A stretch of DNA of 64,000 nt from Hyphomicrobiales bacterium (GTDB lineage: Bacteria; Pseudomonadota; Alphaproteobacteria; Rhizobiales; Rhizobiaceae): NCBI GenBank assembly GCA_900470195.1, contig UEIJ01000007.1, forward strand, positions 156,794-220,793. The letters run 5' to 3'. A program made the position numbers and the translations under genes. The notes below the pieces were generated by a model. The model saw only the letters and a list, made by a program, of their open reading frames with translations. It was not told the origin of the DNA and made no database searches. How positions within the stretch are numbered: position 1 is the stretch's first letter; every line of letters starts with the position of its first letter. This document shows positions 1-12,871 of the stretch, one piece after another.

Positions 1-1057
1 CCCGTTCCTTGACGATCTCGCGCCGTACCTGCGGCATGCGGGCAGCAGGCGTGCCTTCGCGCGCGCTGTAAGGGAAGACGTGCAGGTGGGAGAGGCCGCA
101 TTCCTCGACGATTTTGAGCGAGTTCTGGAACATTTCCTCGGTTTCGGTCGGGAAACCGGCGATAATGTCCGCGCCGAAGACGATGTCGGGACGAAGCCCG
201 CGCACCGTTTCGCAGAAGCGGATCGAATCGTCGCGCAGATGGCGGCGCTTCATGCGCTTCAGGATCATGTCGTCGCCCGCCTGCAAGGATAGATGCAGGT
301 GCGGCATCAGCCGTTTTTCATTGGCAATCGCGTCCATCAGGTCGTCATCGGCCTCGATGGAATCGATGGAGGAAAGGCGCAGGCGCTGCAGATCCGGCAC
401 CTGATTGAGCACGGTCTTCACCAGCTTGCCGAGGCGAAGATTGCCGGGAAGGTCGGGACCGTAGGAGGTCATGTCCACGCCAGTCAGGACCACTTCGGCA
501 TAACCATTGCCGACAAGGCGCTTGACCTGATCCACCACCGCGCCCATCGGCACCGAGCGGGAATTGCCGCGGCCGTAAGGGATGATGCAGAAGGTGCAGC
601 GATGATCGCAGCCGTTTTGCACCTGCACGAAGGCGCGCGCGCGGCCCTCGATGGCATCGACCATATGGCTTGCGGTCTCGCGCACTTCCATGATGTCGTT
701 GACGCGCACCTTTTCAAACTGGTTGACGCCGAAATCCGGCAGCATCCGGTAGGAATTGGATTTCAGCTTTTCCTCATTGCCGAGAATGAGATCGACTTCA
801 TCCATGGCGGCGAAATTGTCGGCTTCGGTCTGTGCGGCGCAGCCGGTGACGATGATGCGCGCTTCCGGGTTTTCACGGCGTGCCTTGCGGATCGCCTGAC
901 GTGCCTGGCGCACGGCTTCCGCTGTCACGGCGCAAGTATTGAAGATGATCGCCCCGTCCTTCAATTCGCCAAGACCGGCGGCGTCGGCTTCGCGCTTCAT
1001 TACCTCGGATTCATAGGTGTTGAGGCGGCATCCGAATGTGACGACTTCCACCGACAT
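1..1057 (-). CDS. mtaB: tRNA t6A37 methylthiotransferase MtaB (partial, C-terminus off the window)
   Basis: Radical-SAM enzyme that adds a methylthio group to N6-threonylcarbamoyladenosine at tRNA position 37. Translating the minus strand from ATG at 1057 gives an N-terminal UPF0004 domain with cluster cysteines C10, C42 and C73, then the radical-SAM motif CxxxCxxC at C150, C154 and C157 (CDHRCTFC). The frame is open to base 1, so about 352 residues are visible and the TRAM end is missing. The start overlaps the dapF stop in an ATGA junction, so the two genes are probably translationally coupled. MtaB is preferred over MiaB from the short N-terminus starting directly at the UPF0004 fold; this is family knowledge, not a search. 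Confidence 0.85.
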   Translation of the reverse strand, partial: MSVEVVTFGCRLNTYESEVMKREADAAGLGELKDGAIIFNTCAVTAEAVRQARQAIRKARRENPEARIIVTGCAAQTEADNFAAMDEVDLILGNEEKLKSNSYRMLPDFGVNQFEKVRVNDIMEVRETASHMVDAIEGRARAFVQVQNGCDHRCTFCIIPYGRGNSRSVPMGAVVDQVKRLVGNGYAEVVLTGVDMTSYGPDLPGNLRLGKLVKTVLNQVPDLQRLRLSSIDSIEADDDLMDAIANEKRLMPHLHLSLQAGDDMILKRMKRRHLRDDSIRFCETVRGLRPDIVFGADIIAGFPTETEEMFQNSLKIVEECGLSHLHVFPYSAREGTPAARMPQVRREIVKER

Positions 1058-1959
1058 CAGGCCGCACCCCTGTCAGTTGGCTTGTCATTCTGTGTGTCGC
1101 GGTTCCATTCGCCGGTTGCCGGATCGAATGTGCCCGAAAATTCCCATTCCGCGGGGCCGGTCATCATCACGTGATCATCGTCGCGCCACTCGATCCTGAG
1201 CGGGCCACCCGGAACATTGACGGTAACGATGCGCCCGGTGCGGCGCGTGCGCGCTGCCGAGACGGCGGCGGCGCAGGCGGCGGAACCGCAGGCGCGGGTC
1301 AGGCCCGCACCGCGCTCCCAGGTGCGCAGGTTAATCGTTTCGGGCGAGGTGACATGGGCGATGGAGATATTGGCGCGTTCCGGGAAGATCGGATGATGTT
1401 CCAGAAGCGGTCCGAACTTTTCCAGCTCATAGGACCAGACATCGCGGTCGACCCAGAAGATTGCATGCGGGTTGCCCATGGAGGCGACCGAGGGCGAATG
1501 CAGCACCGGCGCGTCGATGGGACCGACCTGCAATTCGATCATGCGCGTATCGCGAAACTCTTCGGCAAGCGGAATGTCCTGCCAGCCGAAGCGCGGCTTG
1601 CCCATGTCGACCGAGATCAGGCCGTCTTCATGTTCGGTCGCGGTCAGGATTCCGGCGCGGGTCTCAAAGGTGAAATGCTGCCTGCCGGTCTCGGCGGCCA
1701 GCGCCTGCACGACGCAGCGCGTGCCGTTGCCGCAAGCCTGCGCTTCCGTGCCGTCGCAATTGATGATCGCGATATAATTGTCGGTTCCCGCCGTGCGCGG
1801 ATCGTGGATCGCCATGATCTGATCGAAGGCGGTTTCGCTGTCGCCCGCAAGACGGATCGCGGCTTCAGGCTTGATCCGGTCCGCGCGGCCGCGCATGTCG
1901 GCAACGATGATCTGATTGCCGAGCCCGTTCATCTTGGCGAAGGCTGCCCTGGTGGCCAT
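1057..1959 (-). CDS. dapF: diaminopimelate epimerase
   Basis: Interconverts LL- and meso-diaminopimelate in the lysine and peptidoglycan precursor pathway; cytosolic, cofactor-independent. Both catalytic cysteines are present: C76 in ACGNGTR and C224 in [10 protein letters not shown]. The 300-residue product is slightly longer than the usual 270-290. The frame stays open 18 codons further upstream, but the ATG at 1959 ([15 protein letters not shown]) puts the conserved 'KMNGLGN' at the usual N-terminal position. The stop overlaps the mtaB start by four bases (ATGA), so dapF-mtaB is an operon read leftward. Confidence 0.93.
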   Translation of the reverse strand: MATRAAFAKMNGLGNQIIVADMRGRADRIKPEAAIRLAGDSETAFDQIMAIHDPRTAGTDNYIAIINCDGTEAQACGNGTRCVVQALAAETGRQHFTFETRAGILTATEHEDGLISVDMGKPRFGWQDIPLAEEFRDTRMIELQVGPIDAPVLHSPSVASMGNPHAIFWVDRDVWSYELEKFGPLLEHHPIFPERANISIAHVTSPETINLRTWERGAGLTRACGSAACAAAVSAARTRRTGRIVTVNVPGGPLRIEWRDDDHVMMTGPAEWEFSGTFDPATGEWNRDTQNDKPTDRGAA

Positions 1960-2325
1960 AACTATCGTGGTTCCGTTTTCCTGCGGCTTATGCTCATGAA
2001 GCCTATGGGACAATTAGGGTCTATATGGCGGAAAAGCCCGCAAATTGCCAGTACCCGCATGCGATTGCGAAAAGTTGCGGCGTGGACGTTGTCGCAGAAC
2101 AGACCCCAATATCGGAGAAACTGTGGCCTTCCTGTCCCAGTTCCAGGATTATCAGGCGGTTTCAAGCGTTCTTGAAGCGTTTGAAGGGAAAAAATGACAG
2201 TTTCCGGTGTTGCTTTTTTAACCATATAGCCATTTTATCGGTCCAATATTGTCACATTGCAGGGCTTCGGTAGGAAGTCCGGGGCATCCCCACCCCTGAT
2301 GAGAAATGCGGAAATGGAGAACCAG
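1960..2325. other. dapF/omp19 divergent intergenic region
   Basis: 366 bases with no convincing gene. It must hold the promoters for leftward dapF and rightward omp19. The stretch near 2205-2260 is AT-rich and contains TTAACCAT at about 2219, which resembles one half of a CtrA box; no second TTAA lies at the right distance. No terminator or strong hairpin was seen. Confidence 0.5.
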
Positions 2326-2865
2326 ATGGGAATTTCGAAAGCAAGTCTGCTCAGCCTCGCGGCGGCTGGCATTGTCCTGGCCGGGTGCCAGAGCTCCCGC
2401 TTCGGCAATCTCGATACGGTTTCGCCACCGCCGCCGCCTCCGCCTGTTGCCGCCGCTCCGGCAGGCACGGTGCAGAAGGGCAATCTTTCTTCTCCCAATG
2501 CTTCGCAGTTCCCGACGGCTCCGACCACGAACCCCAATGCGCAGCCCGGCACACAGGTTGCAAGCCTGCCGCCGGCATCCGCGCCCGACCTGACGCCAGG
2601 TTCCGTCGCCGGTGTCTGGAACGCATCGCTTGGCGGCCAGAGCTGCAAGATCGCGACGCCGCAGACCAAATATGGTCAGGGCTACCGCGCAGGTCCGCTG
2701 CGTTGCCCCGGTGAACTCGGCAATCTCGCTTCCTGGGCCGTCAACGGCAAGCAGCTGGTACTCTATGATGCGAATGGCGGTACCGTCGCTTCGCTCTATT
2801 CCTCGGGGGCGAGCCGCTTCGATGGACAGACTTCGGGCGGTCAGGCCGTATCGCTCTCGCGCTAA
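2326..2865 (+). CDS. omp19: Omp19-type outer-membrane lipoprotein with protease-inhibitor (Inh) fold
   Basis: Lipoprotein signal peptide with lipobox LAGC, lipidated cysteine at residue 21. After it comes a Pro/Ala-rich linker of about 65 residues with a run of prolines, then a C-terminal AprI/Inh-like beta-barrel domain (roughly 90-179) with two cysteines (GGQSCKIA and PLRCPGE). The C-terminal half matches Brucella Omp19 closely as I remember it, while the proline linker differs. In Brucella, Omp19 is an outer-membrane protease inhibitor and immunogen. The ATG at 2326 is chosen because the lipobox then sits correctly and GGAGA lies just upstream at 2316-2320. Monocistronic. Confidence 0.93.
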   Translation: MGISKASLLSLAAAGIVLAGCQSSRFGNLDTVSPPPPPPPVAAAPAGTVQKGNLSSPNASQFPTAPTTNPNAQPGTQVASLPPASAPDLTPGSVAGVWNASLGGQSCKIATPQTKYGQGYRAGPLRCPGELGNLASWAVNGKQLVLYDANGGTVASLYSSGASRFDGQTSGGQAVSLSR

Positions 2866-2880
2866 GACATTCTTGCGCTT

Positions 2881-2981
2881 GGAGCGCATTTCGATCTGAT
2901 TGAATCAGATTGGCGCTCCAATTGTCTTTGTTTTGCCGCGCATCTTTGCCCGAAAACCGTTTCGCACTTTTCGGGATGCGC
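2881..2981. repeat. double-hairpin intergenic repeat (Rhizobiales interspersed type)
   Basis: Two nested palindromes follow omp19. The first has outer arms GGAGCGC (2881-2887) and GCGCTCC (2913-2919) and inner arms ATCTGATT (2894-2901) and AATCAGAT (2903-2910). The second has outer arms GCGCATC (2938-2944) and GATGCGC (2975-2981) and inner arms CCCGAAAA (2949-2956) and TTTTCGGG (2968-2975). I recognise the second unit as a mosaic intergenic element common in Brucella, Agrobacterium and Rhizobium genomes. It may also end omp19 transcription. Confidence 0.7.
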
Positions 2982-3050
2982 TTTAAAGACAGGCGGATCA
3001 TCGCGAGATGGTCCGCCGTTTTGCAATTGAAAGGTTGAACGGAAGCAATC

Positions 3051-4214
3051 ATGTCTTTCGACGGTAATCTGAAAGCCTTCCCCTCCGTCCGTGAACATTA
3101 CGATGCGATGGTCACGGCGGGCGATGTGGAAGCCGATCCCGCTCAACTCGAACTTACCGTCCGTTACGACCGGCTGATCGAGGAAATCTGCACCAGACGC
3201 CTGTCACGCAAGTCGAGCGCGCTCGGCTGGCTGTTCGGCAAGCGCAAGGAGGCGTCGAGCGTCATCAAGGGGCTTTACGTGCACGGCGAGGTCGGGCGCG
3301 GCAAGACCATGCTGATGGACATGTTCTTTTCGCTTCTGCCGGTCGAACGCAAGCGCCGCGCGCATTTCAACGATTTCATGGCCGATGTGCATGAGCGCAT
3401 CTATGCGCATCGCCAGGCGCTGAAGCGCGGCGAGACCAAACAGGACGACCCGATTCCGCCGGTGGCCGAAGCCTTGGCCCAGCAGGCATGGGGGCTGTGC
3501 TTCGACGAGTTCACCGTGACCGACATTGCCGATGCGATGATCCTGTCGCGCCTGTTCAGCGCGTTGTTTTCGCGTGGTGTGGTGCTGGTGGCAACATCCA
3601 ATGTCGCGCCGGACAATCTTTATCGCGATGGGCTGAACCGGCAGCTTTTCCTGCCTTTCATCGATATTCTCAAGAGCCATGTCGATGTGATCAATCTGGA
3701 TTCGCGTACCGATTACCGCCTCGAAAAACTCGACCGCCAGCCGGTCTATCTGTCGCCGCTGGGGGCTGAAACCACCAAGCGCATGGATGCGGCCTGGGCG
3801 GCGCAAAAGGATGGCGCGCAGGAAAAGCCGGACGTGATCCGCATCAAGGGGCGCGATATCGAGATTGCCCGTTCCGTGCATGGCGCGGCGCGCTTTACTT
3901 TCGAAGCGTTGTGCTCGAAACCGCTCGGCGCCTCGGACTATATCGCCATCGTCAAGCATTACCCGACGCTCTTCATCGATGATGTGCCGGTGCTGGACTA
4001 TGCGCGCCGCAACGAGGCCAAGCGCTTCATCCTGCTGATCGACGTGCTTTACGATCATCATGCGCGGGTGTTCATTTCCGCCGAAGCGCAGCCGGAAAAG
4101 CTCTATCTTGCCAACAAGGGCACAGAGGCCTTCGAGTTCGACCGCACCGCGTCGCGCCTGTTCGAGATGCAGAGCGCGGAATATCTGGCCGAGCCGCCCG
4201 GCAAGGCCGGCTGA
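3051..4214 (+). CDS. zapE: cell division protein ZapE (AFG1-like ATPase)
   Basis: AAA-type ATPase of the AFG1/LACE1 family. In bacteria ZapE associates with FtsZ at constriction; the mitochondrial relatives help quality control of inner-membrane complexes. Walker A is GEVGRGKT at residues 79-86 and Walker B is LCFDEF at about 149-154. Its 387 residues match the family length. ATG at 3051 follows a GGAAG-like ribosome site. It stands alone between omp19 and the TCA block, with a 458-base gap before mdh. Confidence 0.92.
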   Translation: MSFDGNLKAFPSVREHYDAMVTAGDVEADPAQLELTVRYDRLIEEICTRRLSRKSSALGWLFGKRKEASSVIKGLYVHGEVGRGKTMLMDMFFSLLPVERKRRAHFNDFMADVHERIYAHRQALKRGETKQDDPIPPVAEALAQQAWGLCFDEFTVTDIADAMILSRLFSALFSRGVVLVATSNVAPDNLYRDGLNRQLFLPFIDILKSHVDVINLDSRTDYRLEKLDRQPVYLSPLGAETTKRMDAAWAAQKDGAQEKPDVIRIKGRDIEIARSVHGAARFTFEALCSKPLGASDYIAIVKHYPTLFIDDVPVLDYARRNEAKRFILLIDVLYDHHARVFISAEAQPEKLYLANKGTEAFEFDRTASRLFEMQSAEYLAEPPGKAG

Positions 4215-5635
<1,421 letters not shown>

Positions 5636-5645
5636 AATTCCAGAC

Positions 5646-5684
5646 AAGGCCGGTTTGTCGCTTCTTTGCGGCTCCGGCCTTTTC
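5646..5684 (+). terminator. candidate hairpin terminator or attenuator after mdh
   Basis: Arms AAGGCCGG (5646-5653) and CCGGCCTT (5674-5681) separated by 20 bases and followed by TTT. The long loop makes it a weak terminator. It may partly uncouple mdh from sucC and leave sucCDAB more dependent on its own promoter. Confidence 0.45.
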
Positions 5685-5756
5685 CGGCTGTCAATCCGTT
5701 ACGGCTCCGTTCAATCCCAATATGCAACGGACCGGGAATCCGCAGAGGACAACCAG

Positions 5757-6953
<1,197 letters not shown>

Positions 6954-6956
6954 GGC

Positions 6957-7859
6957 ATGTCCATTCTCGTCAACAAGGACACCAAGGTTCTCGTACAGGG
7001 CCTGACCGGCAAGACCGGCACCTTCCACACCGAACAGGCGCTGGCCTATTACGGCACGCAGATGGTCGGCGGCATCCATCCGAAGAAGGGTGGCGAAACC
7101 TGGGAAGGCGCAAAGGGCGAAAAGCTCCCGATCTTCGCAACCGTTGCCGAAGCCAAGGAACGTACCGGCGCTGACGCATCCGTGATCTACGTTCCGCCAG
7201 CAGGCGCAGCCGATGCGATCATCGAAGCCATCGAAGCTGAAATCCCGTTCATCGTCTGCATCACCGAAGGCATTCCGGTCATGGACATGGTTCGCGTCAA
7301 GGAGCGTCTGGAACGCTCGAAGTCGCGCCTGCTCGGACCGAACTGCCCGGGCATCCTGACCCCTGAAGAATGCAAGATCGGCATCATGCCGGGCAACATC
7401 TTCAAGAAGGGTTCGGTGGGCGTTGTTTCCCGCTCCGGAACGCTTACCTATGAAGCAGTGTTCCAGACCTCGAACGAGGGCCTCGGCCAGACCACCGCTG
7501 TCGGTATCGGCGGCGACCCGGTCAAGGGCACCGAGTTCATCGACGTTTTGGAAATGTTCCTGGCCGACGACGAAACCAAGTCGATCGTCATGATCGGTGA
7601 AATCGGCGGTTCGGCTGAAGAAGATGCGGCGCAGTTCCTCAAGGACGAAGCCAAGCGCGGCCGCAAGAAGCCGATGGTCGGCTTCATCGCAGGCCGTACG
7701 GCACCTGCCGGACGCACGATGGGCCATGCCGGCGCCGTAATTTCCGGCGGCAAGGGCGGCGCGGAAGACAAGATTGCAGCCATGGAATCGGCTGGCATTC
7801 GCGTGTCGCCGTCGCCGGCGCAGCTCGGCAAGACGCTGGTCGAAGTCCTCAAGGGCTGA
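6957..7859 (+). CDS. sucD: succinyl-CoA synthetase, alpha subunit
   Basis: CoA-binding Rossmann subunit that carries the phosphohistidine of the reaction. Motifs: [10 protein letters not shown] near 15, GPNCPG at 127-132, and H257 in [13 protein letters not shown], the phosphorylated histidine. 300 residues, normal. It lies three bases behind sucC. The 235 bases after it, before sucA, are unusually hairpin-rich. Confidence 0.96.
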   Translation: MSILVNKDTKVLVQGLTGKTGTFHTEQALAYYGTQMVGGIHPKKGGETWEGAKGEKLPIFATVAEAKERTGADASVIYVPPAGAADAIIEAIEAEIPFIVCITEGIPVMDMVRVKERLERSKSRLLGPNCPGILTPEECKIGIMPGNIFKKGSVGVVSRSGTLTYEAVFQTSNEGLGQTTAVGIGGDPVKGTEFIDVLEMFLADDETKSIVMIGEIGGSAEEDAAQFLKDEAKRGRKKPMVGFIAGRTAPAGRTMGHAGAVISGGKGGAEDKIAAMESAGIRVSPSPAQLGKTLVEVLKG

Positions 7860-7881
7860 GATCGCGTAACGATCTGAATAT

Positions 7882-7962
7882 CCCGGCTGCGGCGAAAGCC
7901 GCTGCCGGGTTTGGCATGAAGGCCGGACCATTCCGGCAACCGGGAACGGATATGCCCGTTCC
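7882..7962 (+). other. three consecutive hairpins between sucD and sucA
   Basis: Hairpin 1: arms CCCGGCTGCGGC (7882-7893) and GCCGCTGCCGGG (7898-7909) around a GAAA tetraloop with one mismatch. Hairpin 2: GCCGGA (7922-7927) and TCCGGC (7932-7937). Hairpin 3: GGAACGG (7943-7949) and CCGTTCC (7956-7962). A fourth short stem, GGAGC/GCTCC at 8077-8089, lies just before the sucA start. None is followed by a clean T-run. Possible roles are an mRNA processing or stability element, or an attenuator; no known riboswitch was recognised. Confidence 0.55.
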
Positions 7963-8094
7963 GACGCGTAGAGTTTAGTTATGCCGGGGTCTGTAGCGGT
8001 TCCTCCCCGGCGGCGTGAGGGATGAAGGTCAAAAGCTTCCGGCCCGCGCAGATGAGCCGCTGACAAGGAGACGGAGCGCTGCTCCGGATAGGCT

Positions 8095-11000
8095 ATGGCA
8101 AGGCAGGAACAAGCCAACGACGTTTTCGCCCTTACCTCATTCCTCTATGGCGGCAATGCCGACTATATCGAGGAGCTGTACGCCAAGTATGAGGACGATC
8201 CGAATTCGGTCGATCCGCAGTGGCGCGATTTCTTCGCCAAGCTGGGCGATAATGCCGACGACGTGAAGAAGAACGCCGAAGGCGCGTCCTGGACCAGAAA
8301 GAACTGGCCGATTGCCGCCAATGGCGAACTCATTTCCGCGCTCGACGGCAACTGGGCCGAAGTCGAAAAGCATGTCACCGACAAGCTCAAGGGCAAGGCG
8401 GCAAAGGGCGAAGCGAAGGGTGCCACCGGCGCGGCCCTTACCAGCGAAGAGATCACGCAGGCTGCACGCGACAGCGTTCGCGCCATCATGATGATCCGTG
8501 CCTATCGCATGCGCGGCCATCTGCACGCCAATCTCGATCCGCTCGGTCTCTCCGAAAAGCCGAACGACTATAACGAACTGGAGCCGGAAAACTACGGTTT
8601 CACGCCTGCCGACTACAACCGCAAGATCTTCATCGACAACGTGCTCGGCCTCGAATACGCGACCGTGCCGGAAATGCTCGACATCTTGAAGCGCACTTAT
8701 TGCGGCACGATCGGCGTCGAATTCATGCATATCTCCGATCCGGCTGAAAAGGCCTGGATTCAGGAACGCATTGAAGGTCCGGACAAAAAAGTTGCTTTCA
8801 CGCCGGAAGGCAAGAAGGCCATCCTGTCGAAGCTGATCGAAGCGGAAGGCTTCGAGCAGTTCATCGACGTCAAGTACAAGGGCACCAAGCGTTTCGGCCT
8901 CGATGGCGGTGAATCGCTGATTCCGGCCCTTGAGCAGATCGTCAAGCGCGGCGGCGCCATGGGCGTCAAGGAAATCATCTTCGGCATGGCCCACCGTGGC
9001 CGTCTGAACGTGCTTAGCCAGGTCATGGGCAAGCCGCACCGCGCTATTTTCCACGAGTTCAAGGGCGGCTCCTATGCGCCGGACGACGTGGAGGGCTCGG
9101 GCGACGTGAAGTACCATCTGGGCGCTTCGTCGGATCGTGAATTCGACGGCAACAAGGTCCACCTGTCGTTGACCGCCAACCCGTCGCATCTTGAAATCGT
9201 CAACCCGGTCGTAATGGGCAAGGCCCGCGCCAAGCAGGATCTGCTGGCCGGTCGCACCCGTGACGACATGGTTCCGCTCGCAACGCGCGCCAAGGTTTTG
9301 CCGCTGCTCCTGCATGGCGATGCTGCCTTTGCCGGTCAGGGCGTCGTGGCCGAGTGCCTCGGCCTTTCGGGCCTGAAGGGCCACCGCGTTGCCGGTACGG
9401 TGCATTTCATCATCAACAACCAGATCGGTTTCACCACCAATCCGGCCTTCTCGCGGTCGTCGCCTTATCCGTCGGATGTGGCGAAGATGATCGAAGCGCC
9501 GATCTTCCACGTCAATGGCGACGATCCGGAAGCCGTGGTGTTTGCCGCCAAGGTTGCGACCGAGTTCCGCATGACCTTCCACAAGCCGGTGGTCATCGAC
9601 ATGTTCTGCTATCGCCGCTTCGGTCACAACGAAGGCGACGAGCCGTCTTTCACGCAGCCGCTGATGTACAAGGCGATCCGTGCGCACAAGACCACGGTGC
9701 AGCTCTACAGCGAAAAGCTGATTGCGGAAGGCCTCATCAAGCAGGAAGAAATCGACCAGATGAAAGCGCAGTGGCGCGAAAATCTGGAAACCGAATTTGA
9801 AGCCGGACAGAGCTACAAGCCGAACAAGGCTGACTGGCTTGACGGCGCCTGGGCTGGCCTGCGCACTGCCGACAATGCCGACGAACAGCGTCGCGGCAAG
9901 ACTGCCGTGCCGATGAAGACGCTGAAGGAAATCGGCAAGAAGCTGGTTGAAGTGCCGAAGGACTTCCATGTCCACCGCACGATCCAGCGCTTCCTCGACA
10001 ACCGTGCCAAGATGATGGAAACGGGCGAGGGGATCGACTGGGCGACGGCTGAATCGCTGGCGTTCGGTTCGCTGGTTGCCGAAGGCAGCCCTGTTCGCCT
10101 GTCCGGTCAGGACGTCGAGCGCGGCACCTTCTCGCAGCGTCACACTGTTCTCTACGATCAGGAAACCCAGAACCGCTATATCCCGCTCAACAATATCCAG
10201 AAGGGCCAGGCGATCTACGAGGCCATCAACTCGATGCTCTCGGAAGAAGCGGTGCTGGGCTACGAATACGGCTATTCGCTGTCCGACCCGCGCGCGCTGG
10301 TTCTGTGGGAAGCGCAGTTTGGCGACTTCGCCAACGGCGCGCAGGTGGTGTTCGACCAGTTCATCTCGTCGGGCGAACGCAAGTGGCTGCGCATGTCCGG
10401 CCTCGTCTGCCTCCTGCCGCACGGCTATGAAGGCCAGGGCCCGGAACACTCTTCCGCTCGTCTGGAGCGCTATCTCCAGCTCTGCGCCGAAGACAACATG
10501 CAGGTGGCCAATGTCACGACGCCTGCCAACTATTTCCACATCCTGCGCCGCCAGATGAAGCGCGACTTCCGCAAGCCGCTCATCATGATGACGCCGAAGT
10601 CGCTGCTGCGCCACAAGCGCGCCGTTTCGACGCTGGCCGAAATGTCGGGCGAATCTTCGTTCCACCGCCTGCTGTGGGACGATGCGCAGTACAACAAGGA
10701 TGAAGGCATCAAGCTCCAGAAGGATGCAAAGATCCGTCGCGTCGTTCTCTGCTCGGGCAAGGTCTATTACGACCTTTACGAAGAGCGCGAAAAGCGCGGC
10801 ATCGACGATGTCTATCTGCTGCGTGTCGAACAGCTCTATCCGTTCCCGGCCAAGGCGCTCATCAACGAGCTGTCGCGGTTCCGTCAGGCGGAAATGGTCT
10901 GGTGCCAGGAAGAGCCGAAGAACATGGGCGCATGGTCGTTCATCGACCCGTATCTGGAATGGGTGCTGGCGCATATCGACGCCAAGCATCAGCGCGTGCG

Positions 11001-11100
11001 CTATGCGGGCCGTCCGGCCGCCGCATCGCCTGCAACGGGTCTGATGTCGAAGCATCTTGCGCAGCTCGCCGCTTTCCTTGAGGATGCGCTCGGCAGCTAA
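8095..11100 (+). CDS. sucA: 2-oxoglutarate dehydrogenase E1 component
   Basis: Thiamine-diphosphate-dependent decarboxylase of the 2-oxoglutarate dehydrogenase complex; passes the succinyl group to the lipoyl domain of SucB. The 1001-residue product has the small N-terminal E2-contact helix ([14 protein letters not shown]), the E1 catalytic domain with the [11 protein letters not shown] motif and the IGFTTNP segment, and the transketolase-like C-terminal part ([20 protein letters not shown]). ATG at 8095; an AAGGAG sits at about 8065-8070, unusually far upstream, with a small hairpin between. sucB starts 80 bases after the stop. Confidence 0.96.
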   Translation: MARQEQANDVFALTSFLYGGNADYIEELYAKYEDDPNSVDPQWRDFFAKLGDNADDVKKNAEGASWTRKNWPIAANGELISALDGNWAEVEKHVTDKLKGKAAKGEAKGATGAALTSEEITQAARDSVRAIMMIRAYRMRGHLHANLDPLGLSEKPNDYNELEPENYGFTPADYNRKIFIDNVLGLEYATVPEMLDILKRTYCGTIGVEFMHISDPAEKAWIQERIEGPDKKVAFTPEGKKAILSKLIEAEGFEQFIDVKYKGTKRFGLDGGESLIPALEQIVKRGGAMGVKEIIFGMAHRGRLNVLSQVMGKPHRAIFHEFKGGSYAPDDVEGSGDVKYHLGASSDREFDGNKVHLSLTANPSHLEIVNPVVMGKARAKQDLLAGRTRDDMVPLATRAKVLPLLLHGDAAFAGQGVVAECLGLSGLKGHRVAGTVHFIINNQIGFTTNPAFSRSSPYPSDVAKMIEAPIFHVNGDDPEAVVFAAKVATEFRMTFHKPVVIDMFCYRRFGHNEGDEPSFTQPLMYKAIRAHKTTVQLYSEKLIAEGLIKQEEIDQMKAQWRENLETEFEAGQSYKPNKADWLDGAWAGLRTADNADEQRRGKTAVPMKTLKEIGKKLVEVPKDFHVHRTIQRFLDNRAKMMETGEGIDWATAESLAFGSLVAEGSPVRLSGQDVERGTFSQRHTVLYDQETQNRYIPLNNIQKGQAIYEAINSMLSEEAVLGYEYGYSLSDPRALVLWEAQFGDFANGAQVVFDQFISSGERKWLRMSGLVCLLPHGYEGQGPEHSSARLERYLQLCAEDNMQVANVTTPANYFHILRRQMKRDFRKPLIMMTPKSLLRHKRAVSTLAEMSGESSFHRLLWDDAQYNKDEGIKLQKDAKIRRVVLCSGKVYYDLYEEREKRGIDDVYLLRVEQLYPFPAKALINELSRFRQAEMVWCQEEPKNMGAWSFIDPYLEWVLAHIDAKHQRVRYAGRPAAASPATGLMSKHLAQLAAFLEDALGS

Positions 11101-11180
11101 CCGGTTTTGGAGCCGCCTTGCGGGCGGCTCCAGCACTTGAACACAAATTCAAAATTCGAAGATCAACGGAAGAAAAAACC

Positions 11181-12410
11181 ATGGCCACCGAAATTCGCGT
11201 TCCCACGCTTGGGGAGTCCGTTACTGAGGCAACCATCGGAAAATGGTTCAAGAAAGTCGGCGATGCTGTCACTGCCGACGAACCGCTGGTGGAACTGGAA
11301 ACCGACAAGGTGACAGTGGAAGTTCCGGCTGCTGCTGCTGGCGTACTGGCTGAAATCACGGCCAAGGAAGGCGACACCGTCGAGGTCAATGCGCTTCTCG
11401 GCCAGATTTCAACGGATGGCTCGGCTGCCGCTGCTCCGGCTGCGAAGAAGGAAGAAGCCAAGCCTGCCGCTGCAGCACCTGCTGCCGCGCCAGTTGCTTC
11501 CGCTTCGTCCGGCCCGGCTATGCAGCCAGCCCCTGCCGCTTCCAAGCTGCTCGCTGAAAACAACCTCTCCGCCGATCAGGTGGAAGGTTCCGGCAAGCGC
11601 GGTCAGGTGCTGAAGGGCGATGTGCTTGATGCCATCGCCAAGGGTGTTTCGGCTGCTCCGGCTCCGGTCGCTGCGGCGGCTGCCCGTCCGGCATCGTCGG
11701 CTGACGATGCATCGCGTGAAGAACGCGTGAAGATGACCCGCCTGCGCCAGACGATTGCCAAGCGTCTGAAGGATGCCCAGAACACAGCCGCCATGCTGAC
11801 GACCTATAACGAAGTCGACATGTCTGCGGTGATGGAACTGCGCGCCAAGTACAAGGACATCTTCGAGAAGAAGCATGGCGTGAAGCTCGGCTTCATGGGC
11901 TTCTTCACCAAGGCCGTGACCCATGCGTTGAAGGAAATCCCGGCGGTTAACGCCGAGATCGACGGCACCGACATCATCTACAAGAACTTCGCCCATGTCG
12001 GCATGGCTGTCGGCACGGACAAGGGCCTTGTGGTTCCGGTTATCCGCGATGCCGACAGCATGTCGATCGCGGAAATCGAAAAGGAACTGGGACGTCTGGC
12101 CAAGGCCGCTCGCGACGGTTCGCTGTCCATGGCCGACATGCAGGGCGGCACGTTCACCATCACCAATGGCGGCGTGTACGGTTCGCTGATGTCCTCGCCG
12201 ATCCTGAACGCTCCGCAGTCGGGCATTCTCGGCATGCACAAGATCCAGGAACGTCCGGTTGTCGTCGGCGGCCAGATCGTGATCCGCCCGATGATGTATC
12301 TGGCGCTTTCCTACGATCACCGCATCGTGGACGGCAAGGAAGCCGTGACCTTCCTCGTGCGCGTCAAGGAAAGCCTGGAAGATCCGGAACGTCTGGTTCT
12401 CGATCTCTAA
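11181..12410 (+). CDS. sucB: dihydrolipoyllysine-residue succinyltransferase (E2 of 2-oxoglutarate dehydrogenase)
   Basis: Core of the 2-oxoglutarate dehydrogenase complex. One lipoyl domain (1-77) with lipoylated K43 in ETDKVTVEV, an Ala/Pro-rich linker, a peripheral subunit-binding domain (about 118-155, [20 protein letters not shown]), then the catalytic acyltransferase domain with H380 and D384 in [12 protein letters not shown]. 409 residues. ATG at 11181 ([13 protein letters not shown]) is chosen over an upstream in-frame codon at 11118 because the lipoyl domain starts there and a GGAAG-type site precedes it. Confidence 0.96.
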   Translation: MATEIRVPTLGESVTEATIGKWFKKVGDAVTADEPLVELETDKVTVEVPAAAAGVLAEITAKEGDTVEVNALLGQISTDGSAAAAPAAKKEEAKPAAAAPAAAPVASASSGPAMQPAPAASKLLAENNLSADQVEGSGKRGQVLKGDVLDAIAKGVSAAPAPVAAAAARPASSADDASREERVKMTRLRQTIAKRLKDAQNTAAMLTTYNEVDMSAVMELRAKYKDIFEKKHGVKLGFMGFFTKAVTHALKEIPAVNAEIDGTDIIYKNFAHVGMAVGTDKGLVVPVIRDADSMSIAEIEKELGRLAKAARDGSLSMADMQGGTFTITNGGVYGSLMSSPILNAPQSGILGMHKIQERPVVVGGQIVIRPMMYLALSYDHRIVDGKEAVTFLVRVKESLEDPERLVLDL

Positions 12411-12419
12411 GGAAGAACG

Positions 12420-12832
12420 ATGGAGCCGGGCCTCTTCTCCGCATCCCCGTTCCTGCCGCTGGTCGGCTGGAGCGCCGTCCTGCTGGTGGTTCATATCCTC
12501 CTGCAGGGTTTTGCGGCAACAAAGGAACTCGGCTCCCGATGGAATGCCGGTCCGCGCGACGAAGGTTTGAAACCTTCCGGCAGGTTTGCCGGTCGCGCGG
12601 AGCGGGCCTCCTCCAATTTCCGCGAAACCTATCCGGCATTCATCGGGCTGGCGCTGGCGCTCGCGCTGAAAGGCGACCCATCCGGATGGGGCATCCTCGG
12701 GGCGTGGCTCTGGTTTGTCAGTCGCATCGTCTATATCCCGCTTTATCTGGCGGGCATCCCTATTTCCGTTCCTTCGTCTGGCTCATCAGCCTGGCGGGGC
12801 TCGGTATCATGCTTCTGGCTTTGGTTCTGTGA
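12420..12832 (+). pseudogene. MAPEG-family membrane protein, interrupted by a one-base frameshift
   Basis: Membrane-associated eicosanoid/glutathione-type (MAPEG) protein of unknown substrate. Frame 1 from ATG 12420 encodes about 113 good residues with hydrophobic helices and the RETYPAFIGLALAL stretch. At about 12758-12762 the reading should continue as GIPYFRSFVWLISLAG but runs out of frame. The matching end lies in the -1 frame and stops at 12832. Adding one base to the CCC run at 12758-12760 restores a protein of about 137 residues. Either a true mutation or an assembly error in a short C run. Read unfixed, the frame-1 product would run to 12905 and overlap the next gene. Confidence 0.8.
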
Positions 12833-12871
12833 TGGCAGCCTGCGCGTGAAACGCGCAATGAAGGAAACGCG

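Noticed and set aside
8137..11136. Minus-strand open frame of about 999 codons opposite sucA
   Set aside because: Antisense shadow of sucA; the translation is biased toward Arg, His and Leu without domains.
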